Shown in pieces: positions 1 through 7,997 of a stretch of 64,000 nucleotides of DNA. Source of the stretch: Szabonella alba (lineage in GTDB: Bacteria > Pseudomonadota > Alphaproteobacteria > Rhodobacterales > Rhodobacteraceae); the NCBI RefSeq assembly GCF_016765775.1, contig NZ_JAESVN010000001.1, forward strand, positions 620,001 to 684,000, in the 5' to 3' direction. The position numbers and the translations under genes were made by a program. Each line of letters begins with the position of its first letter. Within the stretch, counting starts at the first letter, position 1. The notes beneath the pieces are model-generated. The model worked only from the letters and a program-made list of their open reading frames with translations. It made no database searches and was not told the DNA's origin.

Positions 1-373
1 GCGAGGCGCCATTGATGCAATAGCGCAATCCGCCCAGTTCGCGCGGTCCGTCATTGAAGACATGGCCCAGATGGCTGTCGCCATGGGTTGAACGCACCTC
101 GGTGCGGGTCATGCCAAGGGTGAAATCCTTGATCTCGGCAATATGGGCTGGATCTGCCGGGCGGGCGAAAGACGGCCAGCCGCAACCCGATTCAAATTTG
201 TCGGCCGAGGTGAACAGTGGTTCCCCCGAAACGATATCGACATAAAGCCCCGGCTCGTCATTGTGCAGGAAAGGGCCGGTCCCGGCCCGCTCGGTCCCGC
301 TTTGCTGGGTGACGCGGAACTGTTCGGGCGTCAGGCGGGCCAGCGCCTCGGGCGTCTTGGCATAGCGTGTCAT
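1..373 (-). CDS. msrB: Peptide methionine-(R)-S-oxide reductase MsrB, 3' end cut by window edge
   Basis: Reduces methionine-R-sulfoxide in oxidised proteins. Reading from the ATG at 373, the protein shows the MsrB landmarks [21 protein letters not shown] and, at the window edge, RYCINGAS, which holds the catalytic Cys. The usual first CxxC zinc pair (normally just before PLFSS) is replaced: the stretch reads [14 protein letters not shown], so this looks like the zinc-free form of the family. Only the last few residues are missing. It is divergent from the 1287-residue gene at 652, with about 280 bp of promoter space between them. Family assignment is secure. Confidence 0.93.
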   Translation of the reverse strand, partial: MTRYAKTPEALARLTPEQFRVTQQSGTERAGTGPFLHNDEPGLYVDIVSGEPLFTSADKFESGCGWPSFARPADPAHIAEIKDFTLGMTRTEVRSTHGDSHLGHVFNDGPRELGGLRYCINGAS

Positions 374-651
374 GGCAAACTCCTCTTGGGGATGGGCCAG
401 ATATGGGGGTTGGGATCGGCTTCGTCAAACCCGGGACGCAGGCGCGCATTGATGTCTTTCGCGTGACCGGCGACGGGCGATCAACTTCCTGTTGCCTTGC
501 GGAACATGGCGGCGCTAATGTTTCACAACGCCCCCGATCTGTTGGGGTGGATTTCGCGTTACAGATTGAATTTTGGCAATGCAATTTCCGGACCGTTTGC
601 GCAGGCCGCCGGATGGCGCGCGCGGGGACGGCAGCACGAGGGGGCGTTTAA

Positions 652-3600
652 ATGGCCAAGAAAACCGCAGCGGAACTGAAGGAAGAGGCTTCGGCGCTGA
701 GCGACCTGATTGTTCAGGGCCGCAAACGGGCGATGAATTACGCGCTTGTCATGGGCAAGGAAGGCTGCGCGCTTGAGGCGCATCCGACCAAGGGGCCGGA
801 TGTGATGTGGCGGCAGGCCAAGGTGGCGGCGGGCGGGACGCGCGGCACGCAGGGCGTGATGAATGTCTCGGGCAAGCTGATTGAGCTGAATTGCGAGACC
901 GAGGATTTCCCCGGTACATTGCCGAAATTGTTCAAGCGCCACCTGAAGGAACGCGGCCTGTCCTTCAAGGTCGTGATGATCCTGCCAAACGGGTCCCGTC
1001 TGGATGACGGCGAGGATGAGGGCGAGGGCACGCAGCAGGAAGACAGCACCGATACCGGCAGCCTGCCGGAAACCGAACCCGGCGGCACGCTGACCGAAGC
1101 CCCGCCCGAGGCTCCGCCCGAAGCACCCGCCCAGACCGATCCGATGGCGGAGCTGTCCCAGAGGCTGCGTGATCTGGTCGGCAAGGTCCGTGCGTTGGGC
1201 ACATCCGGCGGATCTGCGGCCGAGAAACTGGGCAAGGGCTTGCAGGCGGCAGCGTCAGAAATCAAATCGGGCAATGCCGACCGGGCGCGGATGCTCTTGG
1301 ATGCGGTCGCGAAATCGCTGGGCGATCTGCGCGGCGACGGTCCTCCGCCTCCGCCGCCTCCGCCATCGGGAAGCACCACACCCGAGGTCGATACCGATGA
1401 ATTGCGCCGTCAGTTGCAGACGGAATTCGACGGGCTGGCGAAGAATCTTGAAACCCTGCGCCAAAAGGCGACGAAAGAGGTTTCGGGCAAGGTCGGGCAA
1501 CTGGCCACAATGTTCGGCACCCTGCTGGGGCAGGGCGATCTGAAAAAGGCGGCCGGTGTGCTCAAGCTGCTGGGCACCACGCTGACCTCGGAACTGTCGA
1601 AGCTGGCCGAAACGACCGGCGGCAAGGTCGAGGATGCGCCCGGGACCAATCCCAATGCGATGATCGCCGAACATGGCAAGCTGAGCGTCAAGGAACGTGC
1701 GGCCCTTCTGGACATGTCCAAACGCGATCCGGCGCAGTTTGCGGCGGCCGCAGGCGCGCTGGCGGCGATGGACAAGGATGGCGTGGTCGATATCACGCCC
1801 GAGGCGCGGCGTCTGGCGCTGGCGGATCTTGAGACTGCCCGCAAGCAGGAGGAAGCGCATCGCAAGGCGCTGGCCGAAGCGGAAAAGGAACTGGCCGTTT
1901 TCGCAGGCGATACGCCGATCCCCGGCTCTCTCTGGGAAACCGCGCATACCGCCGCCGAACAGGCGAACAAGGCGTTCCGCGACTTCGCGGCTGCGGTCAA
2001 GGACCCGGCCAAGATGACCGAGAAGGAACGTCAGGAGACGATGGTTGAGGCGCAGCGGCTGGACCGGCTGCGCAAGGAGGCGCAGGCCGAGGCCGCCAAG
2101 GCCAAGAAGGACATGGAAGATGTGGCCAGACAGAAGGTCGCGGATGCCGGGACCGATCTGGACGGATCGAAACAGGCCTCGCTTGAGGCCCGGCGCGAGG
2201 TTGAGGCCAAGGACGCCAAGCGCGCGCTGGTCAATGCGCTGACCTTCGGCCCACTGTCGCCCGGGGGCAAGCCGCCGATGGCCGAGGCCGACAAGACCGC
2301 CTTTATCGAGGCCTTCGGCAAGGATGGCGTGATGGCGCGGCAGGCGCTGGACATGGCCGTGGCCGCACCCGACCCGTCGGTGATTGCGCGCAATGTCGGC
2401 ATGGTGACGGGCAAGGTGGCCGATGGCTTTGCCGATGACAGCGGCAAGAAACTGGACCTGCCGCCCGAACAGATGCGCGCCATGGGGATGAATGCCCTGC
2501 GCATGGGCAGCCTGCAGGGTGAGGACTATTTCAAGGGGTTCGATGCTTATCTGAAATCGGGCAAGCAGCATGAGCCTGATCCTTCGGGCGGGATGGGCGC
2601 GCCGCTGGACGATTACAAGGCCGAGGACGCGCGCAAGAAGAAGGTCGCGCTGGCCCGGACGCAGCAGATGGGGGCCGCCGCGCTGGACGGTTCCGGCAAG
2701 GTGAATTTCGACAGTCCCGAGGCCAAGGCCGCGATGGACCAGATGCTGTTCCACCCGGGGTCATTGACCACCTTCACGCCGCATATGACGCAGAAGATGG
2801 CCGAGACGAAGGCGCTGTTTTCCGACCCGGCCAAGGGGCCGATCGCGCAGCGCACCATCGACAAGACGCGCCTGCCGGGCACGGATCAGCCGGGCCGCAA
2901 GGCGTCGCTTGATATCGTGGCGCGGACCATGGGCAAGCCCGAAGGCGCAGTCACCGATGACGATGCCAAGGGCTCGGTTCTGGCCGCGATGATGACACCG
3001 CTCAGCCAGGGGCCGGTCGGGTCCTGCTTTGCCACGGCACCGGTGCGCGCCATCCGCGAAACCGATCCGCTGCGCGCGATGGAGGAATATTCCAAGATCG
3101 CCCGCACCGGCCAGTTCAAGGCGCAGGACGGTTTCACCATCCCTGCGAACCGCCGCGTGCCGCAGAACGAAAACGTGCTGATGCGCAGTTGGGAATATTC
3201 GGTCGCGACCGTCACGCAGGAACAGACGCAGGGCCGCAAGCGGCAGGAACTGACGACATCGCTGATGCCCGGAACCGATCCGGCCGAGGGGCTGGACCGG
3301 ATCAAGGATATCGTCGGCAAGGACTGGAACGGATCGAAATCCTTCCTGCCGTTCAGCAAGCCCGATGAGGGCGTCAAGCTGCGCCTGACCAAGGCGATCC
3401 AGCAGAAGATGCGGTTCGAATACAATGCCGGGCTGGACGCCACGGGCGGCGGCGGTGACGGCAGTTCGACCAATGGCGTCTATCAGATCTTCGTGGGCGA
3501 TGTACCGCTGGATTCCGAAGCCGCCTTCAAGAAGGAACTGGCCAAGCTGGCGCTGGAGGCCGCGAAAGAGAAACCCGACAGCAAGAAAGGCAAGGAGATC

Positions 3601-4515
3601 GTCGCGCTGGTCAATTCGCAAGCCTTCATTGATGAGGTTGTCGCGGCCTATGGCCCGCCGCCGACCAATCCGAAGGTGGAACGCGATTCGCCGTGGAACC
3701 TTGGTGGAGGGGGGCTTGAAACCGAGGCGTCGAAAGTCGTCGATGGCGGCAATCCCGTCTATGACATCATCATGCCGCCGCCCGGCACCCCCCCGGGGCC
3801 GGTGGGCGCGCGCAACAAGGCGCTTCTGGAAACCATCGTCAACGCCCAGCAGAACCGCGGCGGCAGTGACATGGTGCTGATGGGAACCACCGGGGCAAGC
3901 GCGAACCATGCGTTCAACACCCTGCCCAATGACCCGTCGGTTGCGGGACTTCAGCCGCCTGATATCGGCGACAAGATCGACGATGTTCTGATCAAGCCCG
4001 GCCAGAAGATTGCTTCGACGAAACTTCCTGCCGAGCAAGCGGCTGTCGTCTTTGAGAAAACCGTTCTAAAGGTCATGGACCGTGTCCATCCCGATGATCG
4101 GGAAATGGTGATGGAGGCGCTCAAATCCTTGCCTGCGGCATCGCTTTCCCCTGCCGAGATCAAGGCCGAGATCCTGAAGGTGCTGACGAAACACCGCACT
4201 GACAAATATGTTGCCGATCGGGAACCGGGTGCGGATCCGGCACGGATTGAACAGGTGCGCCAGCATTTTGAAGCTGCAAATGACAAGTGGATCGGTGAAA
4301 AACTCAGCAATGCGCTGACTGAGGAAATGCGCCCGCCCGAAGTGGTGATTGCCGATACCAACTGGGGTGGTGCCGAGGGGCAGACCCTGTTCGTGATGGT
4401 GCCGGATGCAACGACCGGTGAACTGGGCCTGTTCAAGAAGGATGTATTCACCGGCAAGCTGACGCCTGCGGGCGACAACTGGAGCAATGCGAAATGGGAC
4501 ACCACCCGGCGGTAA
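652..4515 (+). CDS. Large multidomain protein with C-terminal papain-like cysteine protease signature
   Basis: The protein has 1287 residues. A GAGGGGGC ribosome-binding site sits 7 bases before the ATG. Layout: an N-terminal alpha/beta-looking module (about 1-115) that I do not recognise; an acidic, Glu/Pro-rich linker; helical segments; a polyproline tract near residue 230; long charged helices likely to form coiled coils (about 380-500); then a C-terminal catalytic region. That region contains QGPVGSCFATA (Cys792), SANHAF (His1086) and ADTNWGG (Asn1237). Order and context match the papain/calpain-type Gln...Cys-His-Asn arrangement (compare QGxCGSCWA, NHA and NSWG). No signal peptide is visible, so it is probably cytoplasmic or exported by a non-Sec route. 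The small gene at 4558 follows after 42 bp and is probably co-transcribed. Peptidase activity is inferred from motifs; the target is unknown. A toxin or effector role is possible but unproven. Confidence 0.6.
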   Translation: MAKKTAAELKEEASALSDLIVQGRKRAMNYALVMGKEGCALEAHPTKGPDVMWRQAKVAAGGTRGTQGVMNVSGKLIELNCETEDFPGTLPKLFKRHLKERGLSFKVVMILPNGSRLDDGEDEGEGTQQEDSTDTGSLPETEPGGTLTEAPPEAPPEAPAQTDPMAELSQRLRDLVGKVRALGTSGGSAAEKLGKGLQAAASEIKSGNADRARMLLDAVAKSLGDLRGDGPPPPPPPPSGSTTPEVDTDELRRQLQTEFDGLAKNLETLRQKATKEVSGKVGQLATMFGTLLGQGDLKKAAGVLKLLGTTLTSELSKLAETTGGKVEDAPGTNPNAMIAEHGKLSVKERAALLDMSKRDPAQFAAAAGALAAMDKDGVVDITPEARRLALADLETARKQEEAHRKALAEAEKELAVFAGDTPIPGSLWETAHTAAEQANKAFRDFAAAVKDPAKMTEKERQETMVEAQRLDRLRKEAQAEAAKAKKDMEDVARQKVADAGTDLDGSKQASLEARREVEAKDAKRALVNALTFGPLSPGGKPPMAEADKTAFIEAFGKDGVMARQALDMAVAAPDPSVIARNVGMVTGKVADGFADDSGKKLDLPPEQMRAMGMNALRMGSLQGEDYFKGFDAYLKSGKQHEPDPSGGMGAPLDDYKAEDARKKKVALARTQQMGAAALDGSGKVNFDSPEAKAAMDQMLFHPGSLTTFTPHMTQKMAETKALFSDPAKGPIAQRTIDKTRLPGTDQPGRKASLDIVARTMGKPEGAVTDDDAKGSVLAAMMTPLSQGPVGSCFATAPVRAIRETDPLRAMEEYSKIARTGQFKAQDGFTIPANRRVPQNENVLMRSWEYSVATVTQEQTQGRKRQELTTSLMPGTDPAEGLDRIKDIVGKDWNGSKSFLPFSKPDEGVKLRLTKAIQQKMRFEYNAGLDATGGGGDGSSTNGVYQIFVGDVPLDSEAAFKKELAKLALEAAKEKPDSKKGKEIVALVNSQAFIDEVVAAYGPPPTNPKVERDSPWNLGGGGLETEASKVVDGGNPVYDIIMPPPGTPPGPVGARNKALLETIVNAQQNRGGSDMVLMGTTGASANHAFNTLPNDPSVAGLQPPDIGDKIDDVLIKPGQKIASTKLPAEQAAVVFEKTVLKVMDRVHPDDREMVMEALKSLPAASLSPAEIKAEILKVLTKHRTDKYVADREPGADPARIEQVRQHFEAANDKWIGEKLSNALTEEMRPPEVVIADTNWGGAEGQTLFVMVPDATTGELGLFKKDVFTGKLTPAGDNWSNAKWDTTRR

Positions 4516-4557
4516 GGCGGCTCCACCGCGCCCGGAACCCGAACAAAGGATACACCA

Positions 4558-5004
4558 ATGACTGATGCACTTCCCGCCATCGAGATGGACTTTTCGCCCG
4601 GCGGCGCCCCGGTGGTGATCGTCGAAACGGTGAAGGTGACCGACCCCGCCGCGATCCTGCCGCTGGCCCCTGACCTTACGAAACCGGAATGGGTTTTCGC
4701 CTATACCGCGCTGGTCAACCATCTGGCGCAGGGCGCGCGGTTCGAACCGATCTATGACCCGGAGGAGTTCAAGACCGCCTACATGGCGAAATACAATGCC
4801 GAGGACCCCGAGGAAGTGCCCGATCAGGGCGTCACGCGGCTGCATGATTTCGGCATCCCCGATTTCGCCGCGATCTCGCCCCCGCATATGGACGGCGAAA
4901 CGCTGATCTTTTTCGCCGAGAATGCCTATATGGGCATCCCGTATCGCGTGTCTATGAACCCCGGGCAGCAGCCCGATTATCAGCCGGTCGCGATTGTCGA
5001 ATAA
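4558..5004 (+). CDS. Small acidic protein, partner of the papain-like giant (unknown function)
   Basis: The protein has 148 residues. The start is supported by AAAGGA 8 bases upstream. It is acidic, rich in Pro, Asp and Glu, has no Cys, and shows no signal peptide or membrane segment. I recognise no family. It follows the papain-like gene by 42 bp on the same strand, with no terminator between them, so the two probably form one transcript. A small soluble acidic protein directly behind a putative protease could be its inhibitor, immunity protein or chaperone; that is inference from position only. The transposon at 5021 is inserted only 8 bp past its stop codon, so the reading frame is intact. 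Confidence 0.6.
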   Translation: MTDALPAIEMDFSPGGAPVVIVETVKVTDPAAILPLAPDLTKPEWVFAYTALVNHLAQGARFEPIYDPEEFKTAYMAKYNAEDPEEVPDQGVTRLHDFGIPDFAAISPPHMDGETLIFFAENAYMGIPYRVSMNPGQQPDYQPVAIVE

Positions 5005-5012
5005 GGGCGGGC

Positions 5013-5020
5013 GGTCAAGG
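5013..5020. repeat. Target-site duplication, left copy (GGTCAAGG)
   Basis: The eight bases GGTCAAGG directly precede the left terminal inverted repeat. They recur immediately after the right repeat at 7739-7746. IS1-family elements commonly generate 8-10 bp duplications. Confidence 0.93.
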
Positions 5021-5039
5021 GGTAGTGGGTCAGTTTGAA
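5021..5039 (+). repeat. Left terminal inverted repeat of the transposon
   Basis: GGTAGTGGGTCAGTTTGAA is the exact reverse complement of 7720-7738. The transposase stop codon (reverse of 5030-5032) lies inside it. Confidence 0.95.
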
Positions 5040-5926
5040 TTGTCTTTTTTGCGGGGCTTGTAAGGGCCGCGTTTTTTCGGCGCCGGTTGCGCCGCTTCCA
5101 CCAGCGCAACAAGGTCTTCCACTTCCCAAGGGCTGGACACAAGGCCAGCAGCCATCGCGGGCGTCATGCGCAGCGTCTTGTGGGTGCGGCAGAAGTTGTA
5201 GTGCATGAAGTGCAGCGCCACGGCGTAAGCGTGATTTTCTGCCTTCTTGGAGAAAGCGTTGGTCAGGCGGGTGAAGCGACGCATCCCCATGCGCATGGTC
5301 AGGTTCTGGCGCTCAACGTGCGACGTTCCAACTTGCGCCATGTCAGGCTTGCCGAAGATCGCTTCCTTGATTGCCCCAGTGCATTCGGCGGGCGAATACT
5401 TGCGCTCGTGGCCTTTGGTGCCGGTCGGGTCGCCATACTGCTTGATCAGCATCGCATAATCCACATCGCCTGAGAAAGCATCGGCCACCGCCTTGAGGTA
5501 AGCGCCATGACCGTCCGTAGTCAGTTGAACGCGGGTTGCCAGACGGTCAGCCAGATCGAACATGAACTCGCGCGCGGTGGCGGCAGAGCGGTCGCCTACG
5601 GTGTAGGAGATCATCAGTTTGCTATCCCGGTCCATCGCGGTCCATGTCCAGATATCGCCTGCGTCAGCCGGAGCGGCTTTCGCCTCTGCTACGTTGCGTT
5701 CTTTGGCATAGCAGAACGACCAAATTTCATCTGCTTGCACATGCGAAGCTTTGACGCCGCGAACGTGTTCATCGTGGTAGGCGGCGCAAGCCTTCCCGGC
5801 ATCTTCCAGCAACTTGGTAACGGTGTTTTTCGACACGTCCGCAATGCGCGTGGTCGCGCGGATGGAGTTGCCTTCCACCAGAAGGCGGAGGATCAGGGCG
5901 CGAGTTTTGGTGTCCAACTGTCTCAT
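5030..5926 (-). CDS. IS1-family DDE transposase
   Basis: The protein has 298 residues. An N-terminal helix-turn-helix (about 19-42, EGNSIRATTRIADVSKNTV) is followed by the catalytic core. Likely triad residues are Asp66 in ADEIWSF, Asp138 in TTDGHGAY and Glu205 in HVERQNLTMRM, an arrangement typical of IS1-type transposases (compare DEQWSF and the IERLNL motif of InsB). A basic tail, KKRGPYKPRKK, ends the protein. It is one uninterrupted frame, not the classical InsA/InsB frameshift pair, so it belongs with the single-ORF members. It is expected to act on the 19-bp ends at 5021 and 7738. No frameshift or premature stop is seen, so it should be functional. Confidence 0.92.
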   Translation of the reverse strand: MRQLDTKTRALILRLLVEGNSIRATTRIADVSKNTVTKLLEDAGKACAAYHDEHVRGVKASHVQADEIWSFCYAKERNVAEAKAAPADAGDIWTWTAMDRDSKLMISYTVGDRSAATAREFMFDLADRLATRVQLTTDGHGAYLKAVADAFSGDVDYAMLIKQYGDPTGTKGHERKYSPAECTGAIKEAIFGKPDMAQVGTSHVERQNLTMRMGMRRFTRLTNAFSKKAENHAYAVALHFMHYNFCRTHKTLRMTPAMAAGLVSSPWEVEDLVALVEAAQPAPKKRGPYKPRKKDNSN

Positions 5927-6080
5927 GCCTCACTTTTATTTCATATTGAACTTTAGTCAAGCATTTCCTGTCGCCACGAAATGAAAATGGGTGACGGTTG
6001 CCCGCCACCCCAGTTGAGTTACAGTGAGCCTCTTAGGCCGCATCTCGCATAGCCCAGAAGCCAAAGACTACGTTGTCAGG

Positions 6081-6167
6081 TCAGCGACTGCGCCAGTGGG
6101 CGCAGACATGCTCGACCCGGCCAAAGCGAACGCGCTCGTATGCGTTCACAAAGACACCATGCGACAT
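6081..6167 (-). CDS. 28-residue small ORF inside the transposon
   Basis: On the minus strand a strong Shine-Dalgarno (AAGGAG, 6175-6180) lies 7 bases before an ATG at 6167. It opens a 28-codon frame that begins MSHGVFVNAYERVRFG and ends CAHWRSR. The peptide is basic and aromatic with no membrane segment. Only the exceptional ribosome-binding site argues that it is translated; I cannot name a family with confidence. It lies between the transposase and the passenger gene at 6534, reads toward the transposase, and could be a cargo micropeptide or a leader. Confidence 0.45.
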   Translation of the reverse strand: MSHGVFVNAYERVRFGRVEHVCAHWRSR

Positions 6168-6283
6168 GTCCCGTCTCCTTATGAGAGGGTTCCCCTTGAA
6201 ATGGGGCGCAGAAGGTGTCAGATTCTCAGCGTGACCAGAGCATCTGGCAGGGCATCTGCGCCCCGCTACTTTGCCGCCTAGGG

Positions 6284-6316
6284 GGCCGACCGCAGAAATG
6301 CTGGTCGGCCTTTCCC
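6284..6316 (+). terminator. Intrinsic-terminator-like hairpin inside the transposon
   Basis: GGCCGACC (6284-6291) pairs perfectly with GGTCGGCC (6303-6310) across an 11-base loop and is followed by TTTCCCTTT. It would insulate the cargo gene at 6534 from upstream plus-strand transcription. The rest of 5927-6533, apart from the 28-residue ORF, holds no gene that I can support. Confidence 0.6.
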
Positions 6317-6533
6317 TTTAGTCCCCCTGCAACGCCGAGCGGCTTCCGGAGCAGGGCTTACTCGGTCTTTTCAATTCCTATCCTCGCAACGACATCTTGC
6401 GGGGCGAGACGCGCTCTCCCCATAATCCGGACAGTAGCGCACCTGATCCACACCTTCAAGAGCAAAAGTAACCGTGATTGCTCTTGCTGAGTAATGGTGC
6501 TATCGTCCTGTCGAGACGCAATTGGAGAGAGTC

Positions 6534-7439
6534 ATGAACACCAAACCTATCCGGAGCCCAGCTTACCCGAGCATGTCTCTCGGCGATGCGATTTCCGCTG
6601 TCGGAAAGATTGAGGCGCAGTACCGGTCATCACCGGTGGACCGTGAGAACGGGGCAAAACTGATCGGCTATTCAAGCCTGAGCGGCCCGGCGAACAAGGC
6701 GCTGGCGGCCCTCGCTTCGTTCGGATTGGTTGAGCGGGCTGGAAAGGGTATGATGAAGGTCACGACGCGAGCGCGAATGATCTTACACGCCCGCACCGAA
6801 CAGGAGCGCGTCGATGCACTTAGGCAAGCTGCGACTGAGCCTCAACTCTTCAAAGATATTCGGGAGCGTTTTTCGGATATTGAAATGCCACCAGAAGATG
6901 GCGTGCGGACTTACCTGAACCGTGAGGGGTTTAACCCGACTGCGGTAGGCCCGGCGGCAAAGGCTTTCTTGGCAACCATGCGATACATCGAGGAACAAGG
7001 CGCAAGCGAAAGTCATGGTCGCGCAGCGCCGACGGTGGCAGAAACAATCTTGCCGGACGATAGGTTCGGCGGAGCGGCCATCGGAGACCTTGTTCAATGG
7101 GAAAGCGGCGGCGCGCTTCAGTTTGAAACACCTCGGCGCGTTCGATGGGTCTCAGATGATGGGGCTTGGCTGGCCGTTGAGGGGAGCGAGACAGGCATCC
7201 CAATGGACCAAGTTACGATAGAATCAGTGGCCAAAACTTCGCCGCCGAGGGTTTCTCCTCCGCCAGAGGTCCGGCCCGAGGTCGCAGCCGAAAAAGGCTT
7301 TTCTGAATGGTTTCGCGCAAAAGTCGGCGCAGACAAACTTGTGACCATTAATTTTAAGGGCGAGGGAGAAATCGGTCCCAAGGAGATTCAGAAGATGATC
7401 CTAGTGCTGGAGGCGCAAAAATCCGCGCTGGAGGACTAG
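6534..7439 (+). CDS. Transposon passenger protein, winged-helix-like N-terminus, unknown function
   Basis: The protein has 301 residues. GGAG at 6524-6527 lies 6 bases before this ATG, which I prefer over the in-frame TTG at 6522. The N-terminal ~100 residues (SPAYPSMSLGDAI..., then GYSSLSGPANKALAALASFG and LVERAGKG) look like a winged-helix domain: helices, a recognition-like segment and a beta wing. A Pro-rich linker (KTSPPRVSPPPEVRPEV) leads to a short C-terminal alpha/beta segment containing VTINFKGEGEIGPKEIQKM. It has no signal peptide or membrane segment. I recall similar hypothetical proteins in Alphaproteobacteria but know no function; DNA binding is inferred from the fold-like pattern. 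Its TAG stop interlocks with the stop of the convergent gene at 7436. Confidence 0.7.
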   Translation: MNTKPIRSPAYPSMSLGDAISAVGKIEAQYRSSPVDRENGAKLIGYSSLSGPANKALAALASFGLVERAGKGMMKVTTRARMILHARTEQERVDALRQAATEPQLFKDIRERFSDIEMPPEDGVRTYLNREGFNPTAVGPAAKAFLATMRYIEEQGASESHGRAAPTVAETILPDDRFGGAAIGDLVQWESGGALQFETPRRVRWVSDDGAWLAVEGSETGIPMDQVTIESVAKTSPPRVSPPPEVRPEVAAEKGFSEWFRAKVGADKLVTINFKGEGEIGPKEIQKMILVLEAQKSALED

Positions 7440-7657
7440 TTGCCCCACCGGGTCTTGGCCGCTTTCTGGGCGATAGCCGCGCGCTCATCAGGCGAGAGCT
7501 TGTCGGCTCTCGCCTTTCCACCCTTAAGGCCCCCATCGCGCTGGGCCTCATGGTCTGGCAGCGGCACAGACGACTCACCATCCGTCGCCAGGTCCACGAT
7601 GAACTTGGCAAGCTGGTTGGCGTCGCGGGGGCGTTTGGGTTTGTCTGCCATGGCCAT
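7436..7657 (-). CDS. Small basic 'GGKARA...AAKTRW' protein (transposon cargo)
   Basis: The protein has 73 residues. It begins MAMADKPKRPRDANQLAKFI and ends with a Lys/Arg/Ala-rich helix, LKGGKARADKLSPDERAAIA followed by QKAAKTRWGN. This histone-H1-like or nucleic-acid-binding-looking tail recurs in short hypothetical proteins of Alphaproteobacteria; the function is unknown. The ATG at 7657 and the next one at 7651 are both possible starts, and no strong ribosome-binding site separates them. It is convergent with the 6534 gene, sharing the palindromic CTAG at the stop codons. It lies just inside the right end of the transposon. Confidence 0.65.
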   Translation of the reverse strand: MAMADKPKRPRDANQLAKFIVDLATDGESSVPLPDHEAQRDGGLKGGKARADKLSPDERAAIAQKAAKTRWGN

Positions 7658-7719
7658 AAGATAGTGCCTGTCCGCGCTGGGCGCAAACCCTGCCTCACGC
7701 GCGCGTGAAACTTTCTGAT

Positions 7720-7738
7720 TTCAAACTGACCCACTACC
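7720..7738 (-). repeat. Right terminal inverted repeat of the transposon
   Basis: TTCAAACTGACCCACTACC is the exact 19-bp reverse complement of the left end (5021-5039). Confidence 0.95.
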
Positions 7739-7746
7739 GGTCAAGG
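7739..7746. repeat. Target-site duplication, right copy (GGTCAAGG)
   Basis: Identical to 5013-5020; together they mark the insertion event. Confidence 0.93.
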
Positions 7747-7826
7747 TCATGCCGAGGGAGCGCCAGACCACAAGTGGCGTGAGAGCGGTCCGACGCCCGC
7801 CGGGCGGGCGCATCCGCGCCGCCGCT

Positions 7827-7997
7827 TCAGCCCTTGGGCTTGTCGCCCCGCGTTGCGCGGACCGTGTCCCACAGCGCCAGCAGCACCGTCAGCCCGACGA
7901 TGATCGTCAGATCCAGCCGCTGCACCTTGGTCACAAGGATGCCCAGAAAGGCACAGAAGACGGCAAAGGCGGCCCAGGCCAGCACTCGGTTCATCAT
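7827..7997 (-). CDS. 56-residue two-helix membrane protein coupled to the amidase gene
   Basis: A short frame begins with two adjacent ATGs (7997 and 7994) and encodes MMNRVLAWAAFAVFCAFLGI..., a charged loop (TKVQRLD), a second hydrophobic stretch (LTIIVGLTVLLALWDTV) and a basic tail, ATRGDKPKG. Two transmembrane helices are evident. The first ATG overlaps the amidase stop codon as ATGA, the signature of translational coupling, which strongly supports a real gene. It is the last gene of the TRAP/amidase operon. No family is recognised; a membrane accessory role is inference. Confidence 0.7.
   Translation of the reverse strand: MMNRVLAWAAFAVFCAFLGILVTKVQRLDLTIIVGLTVLLALWDTVRATRGDKPKG

Larger units (their letters stand above)
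5021..7738. mobile_element. Complete IS1-type transposon with passenger genes (2718 bp)
   Basis: Bounded by perfect 19-bp terminal inverted repeats (5021-5039 and 7720-7738) and an 8-bp direct duplication, GGTCAAGG. It encodes an IS1-type DDE transposase at the left end, pointing outward, with its stop codon inside the left repeat. The rest is cargo: a 28-residue ORF (6081-6167, minus), a 301-residue winged-helix-like protein (6534-7439, plus) and a 73-residue basic protein (7436-7657, minus). A bare IS1-type element is about 0.8-1.1 kb, so about 1.8 kb is passenger DNA. Intact ends and identical duplications suggest a single, relatively recent insertion. Confidence 0.92.

Noticed and set aside
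1255-2754. Long minus-strand frame (499 codons) opposite the papain-like gene
   Set aside because: Antisense shadow caused by high third-position G+C; Arg/Gly/His-rich composition, no domain, no ribosome-binding site, while the plus strand has clear motifs.
6024-6281. 85-codon plus-strand ORF inside the transposon
   Set aside because: No ribosome-binding site or recognisable motif; the opposite strand has a strong Shine-Dalgarno for the 28-residue ORF.
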